Assembly: GCA_002364085.1 (NCBI GenBank)
Contig: DEXK01000011.1
Coordinates: 17,761 to 81,760 of the forward strand
Reading direction: 5' to 3'
Length of the DNA stretch: 64,000 nt
Source of the DNA: Balneolaceae bacterium UBA3186
Lineage (GTDB): Bacteria > Bacteroidota > Rhodothermia > Balneolales > Balneolaceae
A model generated the notes under the pieces. That model ran no database searches and was not told the origin of the DNA. It was given only the letters and a program-made list of their open reading frames with translations. This document shows, one piece after another, positions 25,213-32,874 of this stretch. The number at the start of each line of letters is the position of its first letter. The stretch's first letter is position 1. The position numbers and the translations under genes are program-made.

Positions 25213-25596
25213 TTATGTTTTAAAAGGATAAAGTTTTTGTTGTAGAGGCAACACATCTGGAATTTCATTGCTTCCTAATGAATAAACTTCGATTCCAGCC
25301 AAATGCTTATCAACTGTAAATAGAAAACAACCCATTTGGTTTCCTTTTTCTGAATCATAAAGAAAATCAGAAACCACTGTCATTCCAGAGTTACTTTTCA
25401 CCGGATTACCATCAATTGCAAAATCAATACTTGCACAACCGCAACCACATACTGAGTAAACAGAAATATTTTCTATCTCATGTTTCAATGATTTGGCTTC
25501 TTTGTTGCCATTATCAACTAACCAAATAAGCAAACTCCTTTCCTTTTCAGTAAGAGGACGCTCAACAATTCGTTCTTTTAAAACTTGGTCAGACAT
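25213..25596 (-). CDS. Cassette 3: small soluble hypothetical protein with a CGCGC motif
   Basis: 127 residues. A helical N-terminal part (PLTEKERSLLIWLVDNG) is followed by VCGCGCASIDFAIDG, a closely spaced Cys cluster that could bind a metal or form disulfides, then a beta-rich half ending in a short helix (EIPDVLPLQQKLYPF). Proteins with a helix-CGCGxxSIDF-beta layout occur as orphan hypotheticals in many bacteria. I do not know a function. The gene is compactly flanked by attC sites. Confidence 0.55.
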   Translation of the reverse strand: MSDQVLKERIVERPLTEKERSLLIWLVDNGNKEAKSLKHEIENISVYSVCGCGCASIDFAIDGNPVKSNSGMTVVSDFLYDSEKGNQMGCFLFTVDKHLAGIEVYSLGSNEIPDVLPLQQKLYPFKT

Positions 25597-25612
25597 TTGA
25601 TATGGTTAAGGG

Positions 25613-25702
25613 CACTAACGACCCTGCGTTTAAGCGGCGAGTCTGGTTATTAAAATTAAAGACTCGCACTCCGTCCGAGTCCGCTTGAAACGCTTGTTAT
25701 AG
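25613..25702 (-). repeat. attC site of cassette 2 (90 bp)
   Basis: Core ends are GTTATAG (25696-25702) and CACTAAC (25613-25619). Arms GCGTTTAAGCGGCGAGTC and GAGTCCGCTTGAAACGC pair with one extrahelical base. The central segment contains a further GACTCG pairing. Confidence 0.9.
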
Positions 25703-25921
25703 GGCATTTTTGGGTTTATTAAATTTGTACAATAAAAACGCAGAAAGAAATAATATTGCTGAAAACAAAATTGAAACCCAACCACCTGCCCAATATGCGA
25801 ACTCTCCTAATCCAGTGCTATTGCTTTGAATATTTTGAAGAGCGATAAGGGAGTTAATGCCAGAAAGGAGGAAGAAAGCACCAGCAATACTGAAAAATAA
25901 AAGTAATCCTTTCTTAAGCAT
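25697..25921 (-). CDS. Cassette 2: small two-helix membrane protein
   Basis: 74 residues, two hydrophobic helices (about 5-27 and 44-66) joined by a short polar loop, with a basic C-terminus (YKFNKPKNAL). Tiny membrane proteins of this kind are frequent in integron cassettes. The function is unknown. The last codons overlap the R'' core of its attC. A run of Phe/Leu/Ala gives no family signal. Confidence 0.5.
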   Translation of the reverse strand: MLKKGLLLFFSIAGAFFLLSGINSLIALQNIQSNSTGLGEFAYWAGGWVSILFSAILFLSAFLLYKFNKPKNAL

Positions 25922-25940
25922 TTGAATTATTTAAAAAGCC

Positions 25941-26030
25941 CTATAACGACCCCGCGTTTAAGCGGCGAGTCTGGTTTTAATTATTAATGTTTCGAACCCT
26001 AACCGAGTCCGCTTGAAACGCTTGTTAGGT
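25941..26030 (-). repeat. attC site of cassette 1 (90 bp)
   Basis: Core ends are GTTAGGT (26024-26030) and CTATAAC (25941-25947). Arms GCGTTTAAGCGGCGAG and GAGTCCGCTTGAAACGC pair with one extra base on the + right arm, which is the gene-side arm on the minus strand. The variable centre is about 36 nt. Confidence 0.9.
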
Positions 26031-26036
26031 AGCTGA

Positions 26037-26966
26037 TTACCTATCTGCAAACACTTTTACTTTTGTAGTATCTATGAATTCCATGTAATTCTTAGCAACT
26101 GGATTATCGTATATAAATATTTTCTTTAATGAATCGAGATTATTTATTGTTTCTGGAAGCTCTGAAAAGTTATTCCGTTTAGCATATAAGAGATTCAAAG
26201 ACTTAAAATTACCGATTGATTTAGGTAAACTTTCCCACTCATTACCTTGTATCCAAAGTTCTTTTAAGTTTACAAGCTCTTGCAATAACTCGATTGTTTC
26301 TTTGGGGTCTAAATTGGGATTACCACCTATATAAAGTCTTTCAAGATTAGTAAATAATAAAAGTTCTTTAGGTAAAGAATATAGATTAGAATTTACAAGA
26401 GATAAATGTTTTAAAGCTGAAGGGTTTTCAATCATAGAAAATGATATCTGTAAATCTATTTCTGGATTTACAGATAAGCTAAGATCCTCCAAATTATCAA
26501 TATTGGCAATTTCAATAGGTATTACCTTAAGACCTAGATCATTAAGAGAGACTCTCCTAATCTTACGTTCATTAACATTTGAAAAATCCTTTACATTGGA
26601 GTCAATATCGTGCTTTACATATTCTGTGGAATCTGAACTAGCATAGTTACTGTTGGCATAAGGGTTTCTTTCTAGAAACTGGTTATTCAATACTTGATAC
26701 CCAATTTGTAAAATTAAGAACCCTGCCAATGCACCTGAAAATACACCAGCTGTACCAAATAAATAGGTCTTTAAAAATTTTTCTCGCTCAAGTAAAAATG
26801 AAATAATAGGCGCAACAATCAATAATTGAGCAATAAGACCGATTAAAGAAAAAAGCATTATTCCTAAATCTCCACCAGATTCTCCCCAAAGTCTAAAGAA
26901 AATGACACAATAATAAGTTAAGTAGATAAGGAAGTTGATTAGTATTGAAAGAGTTGTCTTCTTCAT
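26037..26966 (-). CDS. Cassette 1: membrane protein with leucine-rich repeats
   Basis: 309 residues. Three hydrophobic helices (about 7-27, 33-62 and 72-95) precede a low-complexity Asn/Ser linker. About six leucine-rich repeats follow (residues 135-290; for example LKHLSLVNSNLYSLPKEL, LERLYIGGNPNLD and LKELWIQGNEWESLPKSI). LRR arrays are protein-binding surfaces. The helices are N-terminal, so the LRR could face either side; positive-inside reasoning is not decisive. It is the largest cassette (about 1.04 kb) and lies first after the proximal core site. Confidence 0.75.
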   Translation of the reverse strand: MKKTTLSILINFLIYLTYYCVIFFRLWGESGGDLGIMLFSLIGLIAQLLIVAPIISFLLEREKFLKTYLFGTAGVFSGALAGFLILQIGYQVLNNQFLERNPYANSNYASSDSTEYVKHDIDSNVKDFSNVNERKIRRVSLNDLGLKVIPIEIANIDNLEDLSLSVNPEIDLQISFSMIENPSALKHLSLVNSNLYSLPKELLLFTNLERLYIGGNPNLDPKETIELLQELVNLKELWIQGNEWESLPKSIGNFKSLNLLYAKRNNFSELPETINNLDSLKKIFIYDNPVAKNYMEFIDTTKVKVFADR

Positions 26967-26980
26967 TTGAATTATAAGCT

Positions 26981-26987
26981 ACCTAAC
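26981..26987 (-). other. Proximal recombination core site (GTTRRRY)
   Basis: The minus strand reads GTTAGGT, fitting the integron core, and continues AGCT, complementary to the far end of cassette 1. Upstream sequence (27001 onward) does not fold like an attC, so this is either a former attI or a secondary insertion site. Confidence 0.6.
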
Positions 26988-27125
26988 ATAATATTATCCA
27001 AACAAGGATTTTCCCAGTTTGTTCCGATAAAATCTAAAAATTGACTCTAAAATACTAGTAAACAAGGAAGTTAGGATTTTATCATGATAAAAATGGTTTC
27101 TAAAATTCCCGAATAAATCTCAAAT

Positions 27126-28592
27126 TCAATCAAACCTACCAATCAACTCTACTGCATTAACAGCACTTTGTATCACCAAGGGAATGCCACCACCGGGATG
27201 AGTAGAGCCACCTACAAAGTACAAACCTTCAATTTCGCGGGACTTGTTTCTGGGTCGGAGGAAAGCTGAGAATTTATCGTTGGAGGAAGTGCCGTAAATA
27301 CTGCCTTTGTTAGATAAGTATTGATCGTAGAAATCCTGAGGATTAATTTCTTTGCGGTAGGTGATATGCTCCGAAAGATTGCTCAAACCACGATTCTGTA
27401 ATTCCCTTATCACCTTATCCCCATATTTACTATCACTCCAATCATAAGAATCACTCAAATAAGGAGCATTCACCAATACAAATAAATTAGAACTATTTTC
27501 TGGAGCGTGATCTTTATCTGTGTAAGAGGTATTGGCGATGTAGATGGTCGGATCATCGGGCATTATCTTATCTTCAAAGATCTGTTTGAATTCCAGTTCA
27601 TAATCAGCGGAAAAGAAAATGTTGTGATGAATAAGCTGCTCGTATTGTTTGTCAATGCCCAATAACATCACAAATCCCGAACAGGAGGGTTCTAAATCTT
27701 GTTGTTTTTCTTTTCGTTTGGCTGAAATACTGAAATCGTCAATCAAATTCAGGATGGTTTCCGAAGCATCACTATTGGCAACCACAAGATCGCACTCTAA
27801 CAACTCTCCGGATTCAGTTTCCACTCCTTTAATTTTGCCTTCCAGTACATGAATACGGTCTACTTTTGAATTGTATTCAATAGAAGCACCCAAAGAAGTC
27901 GCCAGATCATGCAAACATTCCGCAACTCTGTATAATCCACCTTTGATGTAATAGCCGCCTTCATTCAGTTCGATATGAGGAATCACATTCAGCGTAGCCG
28001 GAGCTTGATAAGGAGAAGAGCCATTGTACGTGGTGAAGCGTTTAAAGAACTGTTGCAGGTACGGAGATTCGAAATAGGAGTCTACACGTTTACTGACTGT
28101 TGTAAAGGCATCGATTCCCAAAAAAGAAAACAGATTGAGATTTTTCAGATCCGAAATATTGTATAGTGGATTCAGTATAAATGCATTTCGGGTCTTTTTA
28201 TCTAGCGACTCAGCGTATTCCAAAAATTTGATGTAGGACTTCTCATCATCAGGAGCAATTCTTCGGATCTCTTTCAACATCTGCGCACGATCGCTGTAAT
28301 TATCGAATTGCATACCATCCTGAAAGAAATACCGACAGTTTATGTCCAGTGGAACCATTTCAAGCTCTTTGGAGAGGGAAGTACCGCATTCCTGCAGCAG
28401 TCCGTCCAGAATATAAGGCATGGTAAACAGGGAAGGACCGGTATCGAAACGAAATCCATTTGCCGTGATCTCATTCATCTTGCCGCCCACGCTGTCGTTC
28501 TTTTCCAGAATGGTTACTGAATGACCTTGTTTGGCAAGCAAACAACCTGCGGATAATCCTCCGATTCCCGCTCCGATAATGATTATATTCAT
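27126..28592 (-). CDS. Carotenoid desaturase (CrtI/CrtD family flavoprotein)
   Basis: 488 residues, normal length. The N-terminal FAD-binding dinucleotide motif is IIIGAGIGGLSAGCLLAK, followed by LEKNDSVGGKMNE. The family C-terminal signature is FVGGSTHPGGGIPLVIQSA. The segment FRFDTGPSLFTMP suits the CrtI/CrtD/CrtN group. In my judgement it is nearer the CrtD-type (hydroxycarotenoid 3,4-desaturase) branch than flavobacterial CrtI, but this cannot be decided by eye. No other carotenoid gene is adjacent. It lies just beyond the integron array and is divergent from the methyltransferase gene. Confidence 0.85.
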   Translation of the reverse strand: MNIIIIGAGIGGLSAGCLLAKQGHSVTILEKNDSVGGKMNEITANGFRFDTGPSLFTMPYILDGLLQECGTSLSKELEMVPLDINCRYFFQDGMQFDNYSDRAQMLKEIRRIAPDDEKSYIKFLEYAESLDKKTRNAFILNPLYNISDLKNLNLFSFLGIDAFTTVSKRVDSYFESPYLQQFFKRFTTYNGSSPYQAPATLNVIPHIELNEGGYYIKGGLYRVAECLHDLATSLGASIEYNSKVDRIHVLEGKIKGVETESGELLECDLVVANSDASETILNLIDDFSISAKRKEKQQDLEPSCSGFVMLLGIDKQYEQLIHHNIFFSADYELEFKQIFEDKIMPDDPTIYIANTSYTDKDHAPENSSNLFVLVNAPYLSDSYDWSDSKYGDKVIRELQNRGLSNLSEHITYRKEINPQDFYDQYLSNKGSIYGTSSNDKFSAFLRPRNKSREIEGLYFVGGSTHPGGGIPLVIQSAVNAVELIGRFD

Positions 28593-28669
28593 GCAATTAA
28601 AAATTTAATGGTAATGGATTGCGATCTGCCCATGCAAATGATAATGTGGATATTTTTGATGTACGAACA

Positions 28670-28730
28670 GCCGTAACGGCGGACAGCCATCTGCCCGTGA
28701 CGGTAGGGGCGGATGGCTATCCGCCCGCCC
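28670..28730. repeat. Cluster of GC-rich short palindromes
   Basis: Three successive hairpins occur in a markedly GC-rich patch: GCCGT/ACGGC (28670-28680), GGCGGA...TCTGCC, and a perfect 8-bp stem GGGCGGAT/ATCCGCCC with loop GGCT (28707-28726). It sits in the intergenic region before the 28766 start. The related hairpin TCCGCC-GTCT-GGCGGA recurs at 63437-63452. Confidence 0.6.
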
Positions 28731-28765
28731 TTGAACAAGAAACACATTTATATTTCAAAATAGGA

Positions 28766-29947
28766 ATGAAAAATAAATTCTCTGAAGAAAGTATTGATTT
28801 CATAAAAGATCATATCAATGATGATCCCGCTGAGATTATGCTTCAGTCCCGGAAGTTTCCGGAGCTGCCGATGAGAGATATTGTGGTACAGATCGCATCC
28901 CGACAAAAAGCGAAGAATAAATTACCGGAATGGTTTGGTAATTATGACCTGATATTACCTCCTAAACAAAATCTGGAACAGGCTTCTTCAGAGATTACGG
29001 CAAAGTTTAAAGCTCGTTTTGTGGAAGGAGATTCGCTTATTGATCTGACCGGAGGAACCGGAGTTGATACTTTTTATCTATCGCAAAAAATGAGGTCGAC
29101 GGTTTATGTAGAACCGAATGAAGAACTTTGTGCAGTGTCAAAACACAATTTTGAAGTTCTTGGGGCAAATATTAAAGTTCAAAACTCTACAGCTGAAGAC
29201 ATACTCAATCATAACCTTGTTCAGTCTGATTGGATATTTATAGATCCTTCCAGACGCGATGATGCGGAAAACAGAGTGTATGCTCTGGAAGATTGTGAGC
29301 CAAATGTGATTGAGCTGGAAGAACAGTTGTTGAATTCCGCCAAGAATGTGTTTATCAAAGCATCGCCAATGCTGGATATCAAGAAAACTATACAGCAGTT
29401 TAGTTCCTGTTATAAAGTACAGATAGTCACCGTAGACAATGAAGTAAAGGAGTTGTTGATCTATCTGAATAAAGAATTTTCAGGTGAAGCTGATATTGAA
29501 GCCTGGAATATTTCAGAGAAAAGGGAAGAGGAACAATTTTCATTCAAATATTCAACAGAAGAAACTAGTGACTTTGATATAGAAGGGCCTCAAAAATATC
29601 TATATGAACCTAATGCAGCCTTAATGAAAGCAGGTGCTTATAAATTGATCGGTTCTAAATTTGATGTTAAGAAAGTACATCCAAATACACATTTATATAC
29701 TTCTGATGATCTTTTAGAAAATTTTCCGGGAAAGAAATTACTGATCAAAGAAGTGTTTAGTCCGGCTAAGAAGGAAATAAAAAAAAGAATTAAGAACGGC
29801 ACTGTTAATGTGATCGTCAGGAATTACCCGATGGGAGCAAACGAGATCAAAAAGAAATTCGGACTAAAAGATGGGGGAGATGACTTCCTGATCTTTTGTG
29901 AGACTGAATCAGTAGGTTTAAGAGCAATTTGGTGTGAGAGGGTTTAG
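28766..29947 (+). CDS. Class I SAM-dependent methyltransferase with THUMP-like domain
   Basis: 393 residues from the ATG at 28766. A longer frame opens at 28619 but runs through a GC-rich palindrome cluster and is unlikely to be translated. Methyltransferase motif I is DLTGGTGVDTFYLS, motif II-like is VYVEPNEELC, and a DPSRRDD segment occupies the position of the catalytic DPP(Y/F) of rRNA/tRNA methyltransferases. The C-terminal part (VIVRNYPMGANEIKKKFGLKDGG) matches the THUMP-like/RNA-binding tail found in this Bacteroidota family. RNA is the probable substrate. It is flanked by a small repeat at its 3' end. Confidence 0.8.
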   Translation: MKNKFSEESIDFIKDHINDDPAEIMLQSRKFPELPMRDIVVQIASRQKAKNKLPEWFGNYDLILPPKQNLEQASSEITAKFKARFVEGDSLIDLTGGTGVDTFYLSQKMRSTVYVEPNEELCAVSKHNFEVLGANIKVQNSTAEDILNHNLVQSDWIFIDPSRRDDAENRVYALEDCEPNVIELEEQLLNSAKNVFIKASPMLDIKKTIQQFSSCYKVQIVTVDNEVKELLIYLNKEFSGEADIEAWNISEKREEEQFSFKYSTEETSDFDIEGPQKYLYEPNAALMKAGAYKLIGSKFDVKKVHPNTHLYTSDDLLENFPGKKLLIKEVFSPAKKEIKKRIKNGTVNVIVRNYPMGANEIKKKFGLKDGGDDFLIFCETESVGLRAIWCERV

Positions 29948-29978
29948 TTCGTCCAAGCGAGACGCTTAAACCAAGAAC
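29948..29978. repeat. Short dispersed repeat with an inverted core
   Basis: GTTCGTCCAAGCGAGACGCT followed by TAAACCAAGAAC just after the stop codon. The outer GTTC/GAAC and the inner AAGCG/CGCTT are inverted. It resembles the CCGTCCAAGCGGAATGCTT units at 62.4-62.6 kb. Confidence 0.4.
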
Positions 29979-29999
29979 TAGAAAGGTTAATTTAAAATA

Positions 30000-31343
30000 T
30001 TACAACGCATCGATGGCTTCATCCATCCAGCTTAATCGATCAGATATCCAATCTTTAAGGTAGTTGACCTCATCGTTGTAAGTATCACCCACAAAGTTAT
30101 TTGGGTGAACATCGGTACCAAGTATATCCCAGGTTGTAAAGTTTCTTTCAGCGGCTCCTGTTTCATTAAGTAGAGTTGAGTAATTATCTATCATCATATT
30201 TAGATTATTCAACGATAAATCGTCGTTACGGAGCTTGGTCCATCGATCTTTAAGTTGACCTACAAATGCAGGGTCTTCAAGAAATCTGCTCCACCAAAAT
30301 GGAACTTGCTGATCATGATTTCCGCATCTTTCATTAAATTTATAGGCCCAGACATTTGTTTCTCCGGCACTGCAGTAGTCAACATTTCCCAGAGAATAAT
30401 TAAAGTCCCAAACCGGCCCCATATTTAACTTTCCATTTTTATCCTTAGTTAAATACGTACTTAAACGGTATGCATCTACATTATTTGTGAGTTCATTTAC
30501 AAGAAAGAAATCTATAAAACTGGAAACATTAATGAATGAAAGATATCCGGTTACCGGGTCAGTAAAATTCTGTGATGCTAAAGCGCTTTCAAATCCATTT
30601 ACGTAGTTTTGGATATAATTTTTTTGTTGATCTGTGATCTCGTCAGCGCCCGGTTCTTCATAAACAAAATTAACTTGTTGTCCACTTTCAGCAAAAGGAG
30701 GCGGGTAATTCGAAGTAAAGGAGTCATTTATTTTTTCTTCGTCATCTCTGTCGATTTGCAGAATATATCCTCCTGTCAGGTCCTCACCTGAGTTCTCATC
30801 CGGATTTAATTTACTGATATCAATACGGTTTTCATCTCTTTTCAGCTTTTCAGAAAGTACATAAACTCCCTGATAATCATCATTTAGATTGAATTCTACG
30901 AGTAAACTTCTACTAGCGTAGTGCCCCATTTCTCTGAATAGATCATACACGAATATATTTCTAATCAGAGTTTTGTCGCTATAAGGCCCGTTTAACACCC
31001 AGTCTTCTTCGGCAGGCAAACCCAATAGAGCAACGTCCACATCTAAATTTACATTATCAGCGTCTCTGGTTTCAAAGCTATAGGATTTTTTTGGGAAATT
31101 CTGAGAACTGGAGCCGCGAGATTCAATGGCAATATTGCCTTCAAAATTGACCTCATTATCAATAGAGATTGATAAAATGCCATTAATTTTAGGGTTATTA
31201 GGTATGGGATTTCCAAATGTATTTAGATGTAATACAGGGAGAACGTCTTGTAGAATTATTTCTCCTTTATCATTATTTGTATTGCAACCTAAAACAGTTA
31301 TTGAAATTAGTATTAAGGCAAATTGAAAAAGCTTTTTGGTCAT
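30000..31343 (-). CDS. CotH-family protein kinase-like lipoprotein
   Basis: 447 residues from the ATG at 31343 (a second ATG lies directly upstream at 31346). That start gives a clean lipoprotein signal peptide with lipobox TVLGC; the longer frame to 31433 adds 30 residues with no export signal. CotH-domain landmarks are ESRGSSSQNFPKKSYSFE, DWVLNGPYSDKTLIRN, YQGVYVLSEKLKRDENR and the active-site-like MGPVWDFNYSLGN (Asp). CotH proteins are atypical kinases related to spore-coat CotH; secreted bacterial members are linked to cell-surface or cellulosome functions. The substrate here is unknown. Confidence 0.85.
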   Translation of the reverse strand: MTKKLFQFALILISITVLGCNTNNDKGEIILQDVLPVLHLNTFGNPIPNNPKINGILSISIDNEVNFEGNIAIESRGSSSQNFPKKSYSFETRDADNVNLDVDVALLGLPAEEDWVLNGPYSDKTLIRNIFVYDLFREMGHYASRSLLVEFNLNDDYQGVYVLSEKLKRDENRIDISKLNPDENSGEDLTGGYILQIDRDDEEKINDSFTSNYPPPFAESGQQVNFVYEEPGADEITDQQKNYIQNYVNGFESALASQNFTDPVTGYLSFINVSSFIDFFLVNELTNNVDAYRLSTYLTKDKNGKLNMGPVWDFNYSLGNVDYCSAGETNVWAYKFNERCGNHDQQVPFWWSRFLEDPAFVGQLKDRWTKLRNDDLSLNNLNMMIDNYSTLLNETGAAERNFTTWDILGTDVHPNNFVGDTYNDEVNYLKDWISDRLSWMDEAIDAL

Positions 31344-31465
31344 CATAGTCTTCTTAACTGCATTATGAATTCTATATGTAGAGATCTGAGAACTATAATA
31401 CATTCTACTCATAATATCTGATGATTTCTCCATTTCGGTTTCGTTTACTCGCCTGTTTTCTTGTT

Positions 31466-32872
31466 TTATCTTAATCGAAGTTTAGCAACTGCTTCAACAT
31501 GATACGTTTGAGGAAACATATCAACGGGTTGCACTTCAATTATTTCATAAACTTCATCTAATTCTTTTAAATCTCTTGCCATTGTTGAGCTGTCACAGCT
31601 CACATATACCAATTTGGGTACTTTTAGTTCTTTAAGTCTTTTAACTACGTCTGGGTGCATTCCTGCACGTGGAGGATCTGTAATCAACACATCAGGAGCA
31701 CCAAATGTATTCACCATTTCTTCAGTGAATACATCTTTCATATCACCTTTAATAAAAGAAACATTATCTACATTATTTTCTTTGGCGTTGAATTTTGCGT
31801 TTTCAACAGCTACTTCAACAAGTTCTATACCTAAGACTTTCTCTGCCTTTTGGCTCATAAATAAACTTAATGTTCCAACACCGCAATACAGATCATATAC
31901 TATTTCTCCATCCTGCAGATCGGCGTATTCTCTTGCCACTTCGTAAAGTCGTTCAGCTTGAGCTGTATTTGTTTGGAAGAATGCATTAGGGTGAATTTTA
32001 AAAGTATGATTACCAATTTTATCAACTATAAAACCTGGACCAAAAATTACTTTTTCAATTCTACCGATGGAAGTAGGGCTTTTTGTGTCGTTGATGTTAT
32101 TGACAATGGTTGTGATGATCGGAAATTGCTCAAGTAACTCATCGGATAGTTTCTTAATTAGTTCCTGATCATCCTGATATGTAACCAAATTTACCATAAA
32201 ATCATCAGTGTGATAAGAGTTCCTGATCATCAAATGGCGCATAAAACCCTCGTGTTTCAACGCGTCAAAAGGAGGGATGTCATGCTTGATGCAATAATTT
32301 CGAACAAAATCTAATATCTCAAACGACTCTTTATGTTGTAAATGGCATTCGTTCAAATTAAGGATCTTATCAAACCTTCCCGGAGCGTGCATCCCGGCTG
32401 CAAAACCTGAATCGTCAACAAATTCATCTTTATTAATTTCATCTTGAGTAAGCCAGCGTCTATTCGCAAAACTATATTCCATTTTGTTACGATAATAGAA
32501 CTCAGATTCACTTCCCATAGCAGGATGAATTATCGTGTCTGTTAAACCACCTAGTCTTCTTATATGATCAGCTACTTGTTGGCCTTTGTATTCCAGTTGC
32601 TTGGCATAAGGAACGTGTTGCCAGCTACACCCGCCACAAACGTTGGCGTGTTGGCATTTCGGTTTAATGCGGTCTTTACTGGGTTCTAAAACTTCTAAAA
32701 GCTTAGCCTCTCTATAATTTTTCTTCTTTTTTATGATGCGCGCTTTAACTACATCACCGGGAGCTGTTCCATAAACGAATACAGCTAAACCATCAACTTT
32801 GGCTACTCCTTTCCCTCTAAAAGCCGCACTTTCAATTTCCAGGGTGACTTCTTCGCCTTTTTTAAGAGCCAT
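31466..32872 (-). CDS. rlmD: 23S rRNA (uracil-C5)-methyltransferase, RlmD type
   Basis: 468 residues. The N-terminal TRAM domain (EEVTLEIESAAFRGKGVAKV) is followed by Fe-S cluster Cys residues in KCQHANVCGGCSWQH. The SAM motif is YDLYCGVGTLSLF, then TDPPRAGMHP, and the catalytic nucleophile is in YVSCDSSTMARDL. This is the RlmCD/RlmD/TrmA family of m5U RNA methyltransferases. RlmD is the commonest bacterial assignment, but RlmC/TrmA-type specificity cannot be excluded. It sits 2 nt before the cyclic-nucleotide-domain gene, in a run with the TamA-like barrel. Confidence 0.9.
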   Translation of the reverse strand: MALKKGEEVTLEIESAAFRGKGVAKVDGLAVFVYGTAPGDVVKARIIKKKKNYREAKLLEVLEPSKDRIKPKCQHANVCGGCSWQHVPYAKQLEYKGQQVADHIRRLGGLTDTIIHPAMGSESEFYYRNKMEYSFANRRWLTQDEINKDEFVDDSGFAAGMHAPGRFDKILNLNECHLQHKESFEILDFVRNYCIKHDIPPFDALKHEGFMRHLMIRNSYHTDDFMVNLVTYQDDQELIKKLSDELLEQFPIITTIVNNINDTKSPTSIGRIEKVIFGPGFIVDKIGNHTFKIHPNAFFQTNTAQAERLYEVAREYADLQDGEIVYDLYCGVGTLSLFMSQKAEKVLGIELVEVAVENAKFNAKENNVDNVSFIKGDMKDVFTEEMVNTFGAPDVLITDPPRAGMHPDVVKRLKELKVPKLVYVSCDSSTMARDLKELDEVYEIIEVQPVDMFPQTYHVEAVAKLRLR

Positions 32873-32874
32873 GT

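Larger units (their letters stand above)
23160..26987 (-). mobile_element. Integron gene-cassette array without integrase (CALIN)
   Basis: Six leftward cassettes, each with one ORF, separated by five complete attC sites of 90, 90, 123, 126 and 94 bp. A half attC closes the distal end (23160-23179) and a lone core site ACCTAAC lies at the proximal end (26981-26987). The sites share core ends and L-box sequences with an extrahelical base on the arm next to the gene they follow, which fixes their sense strand as minus, matching the ORFs. The two ends of each cassette are mutually complementary (for example GTTAGGTAGCT at the start and AGCTACCTAAC at the end of the LRR cassette), as expected of excised circles. 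No tyrosine-recombinase gene lies in the window. Confidence 0.88.

Noticed and set aside
23160..26987. CRISPR-like regularly spaced repeats
   Set aside because: The repeats are 90-126 bp imperfect palindromes with different centres, separated by genes of unequal length, with cassette-end complementarity. They fit attC sites and not a CRISPR array.
28619..28765. N-terminal extension of the THUMP-like methyltransferase
   Set aside because: The extra residues cover a GC-rich palindrome cluster and have no resemblance to the family; the ATG at 28766 fits the usual start.
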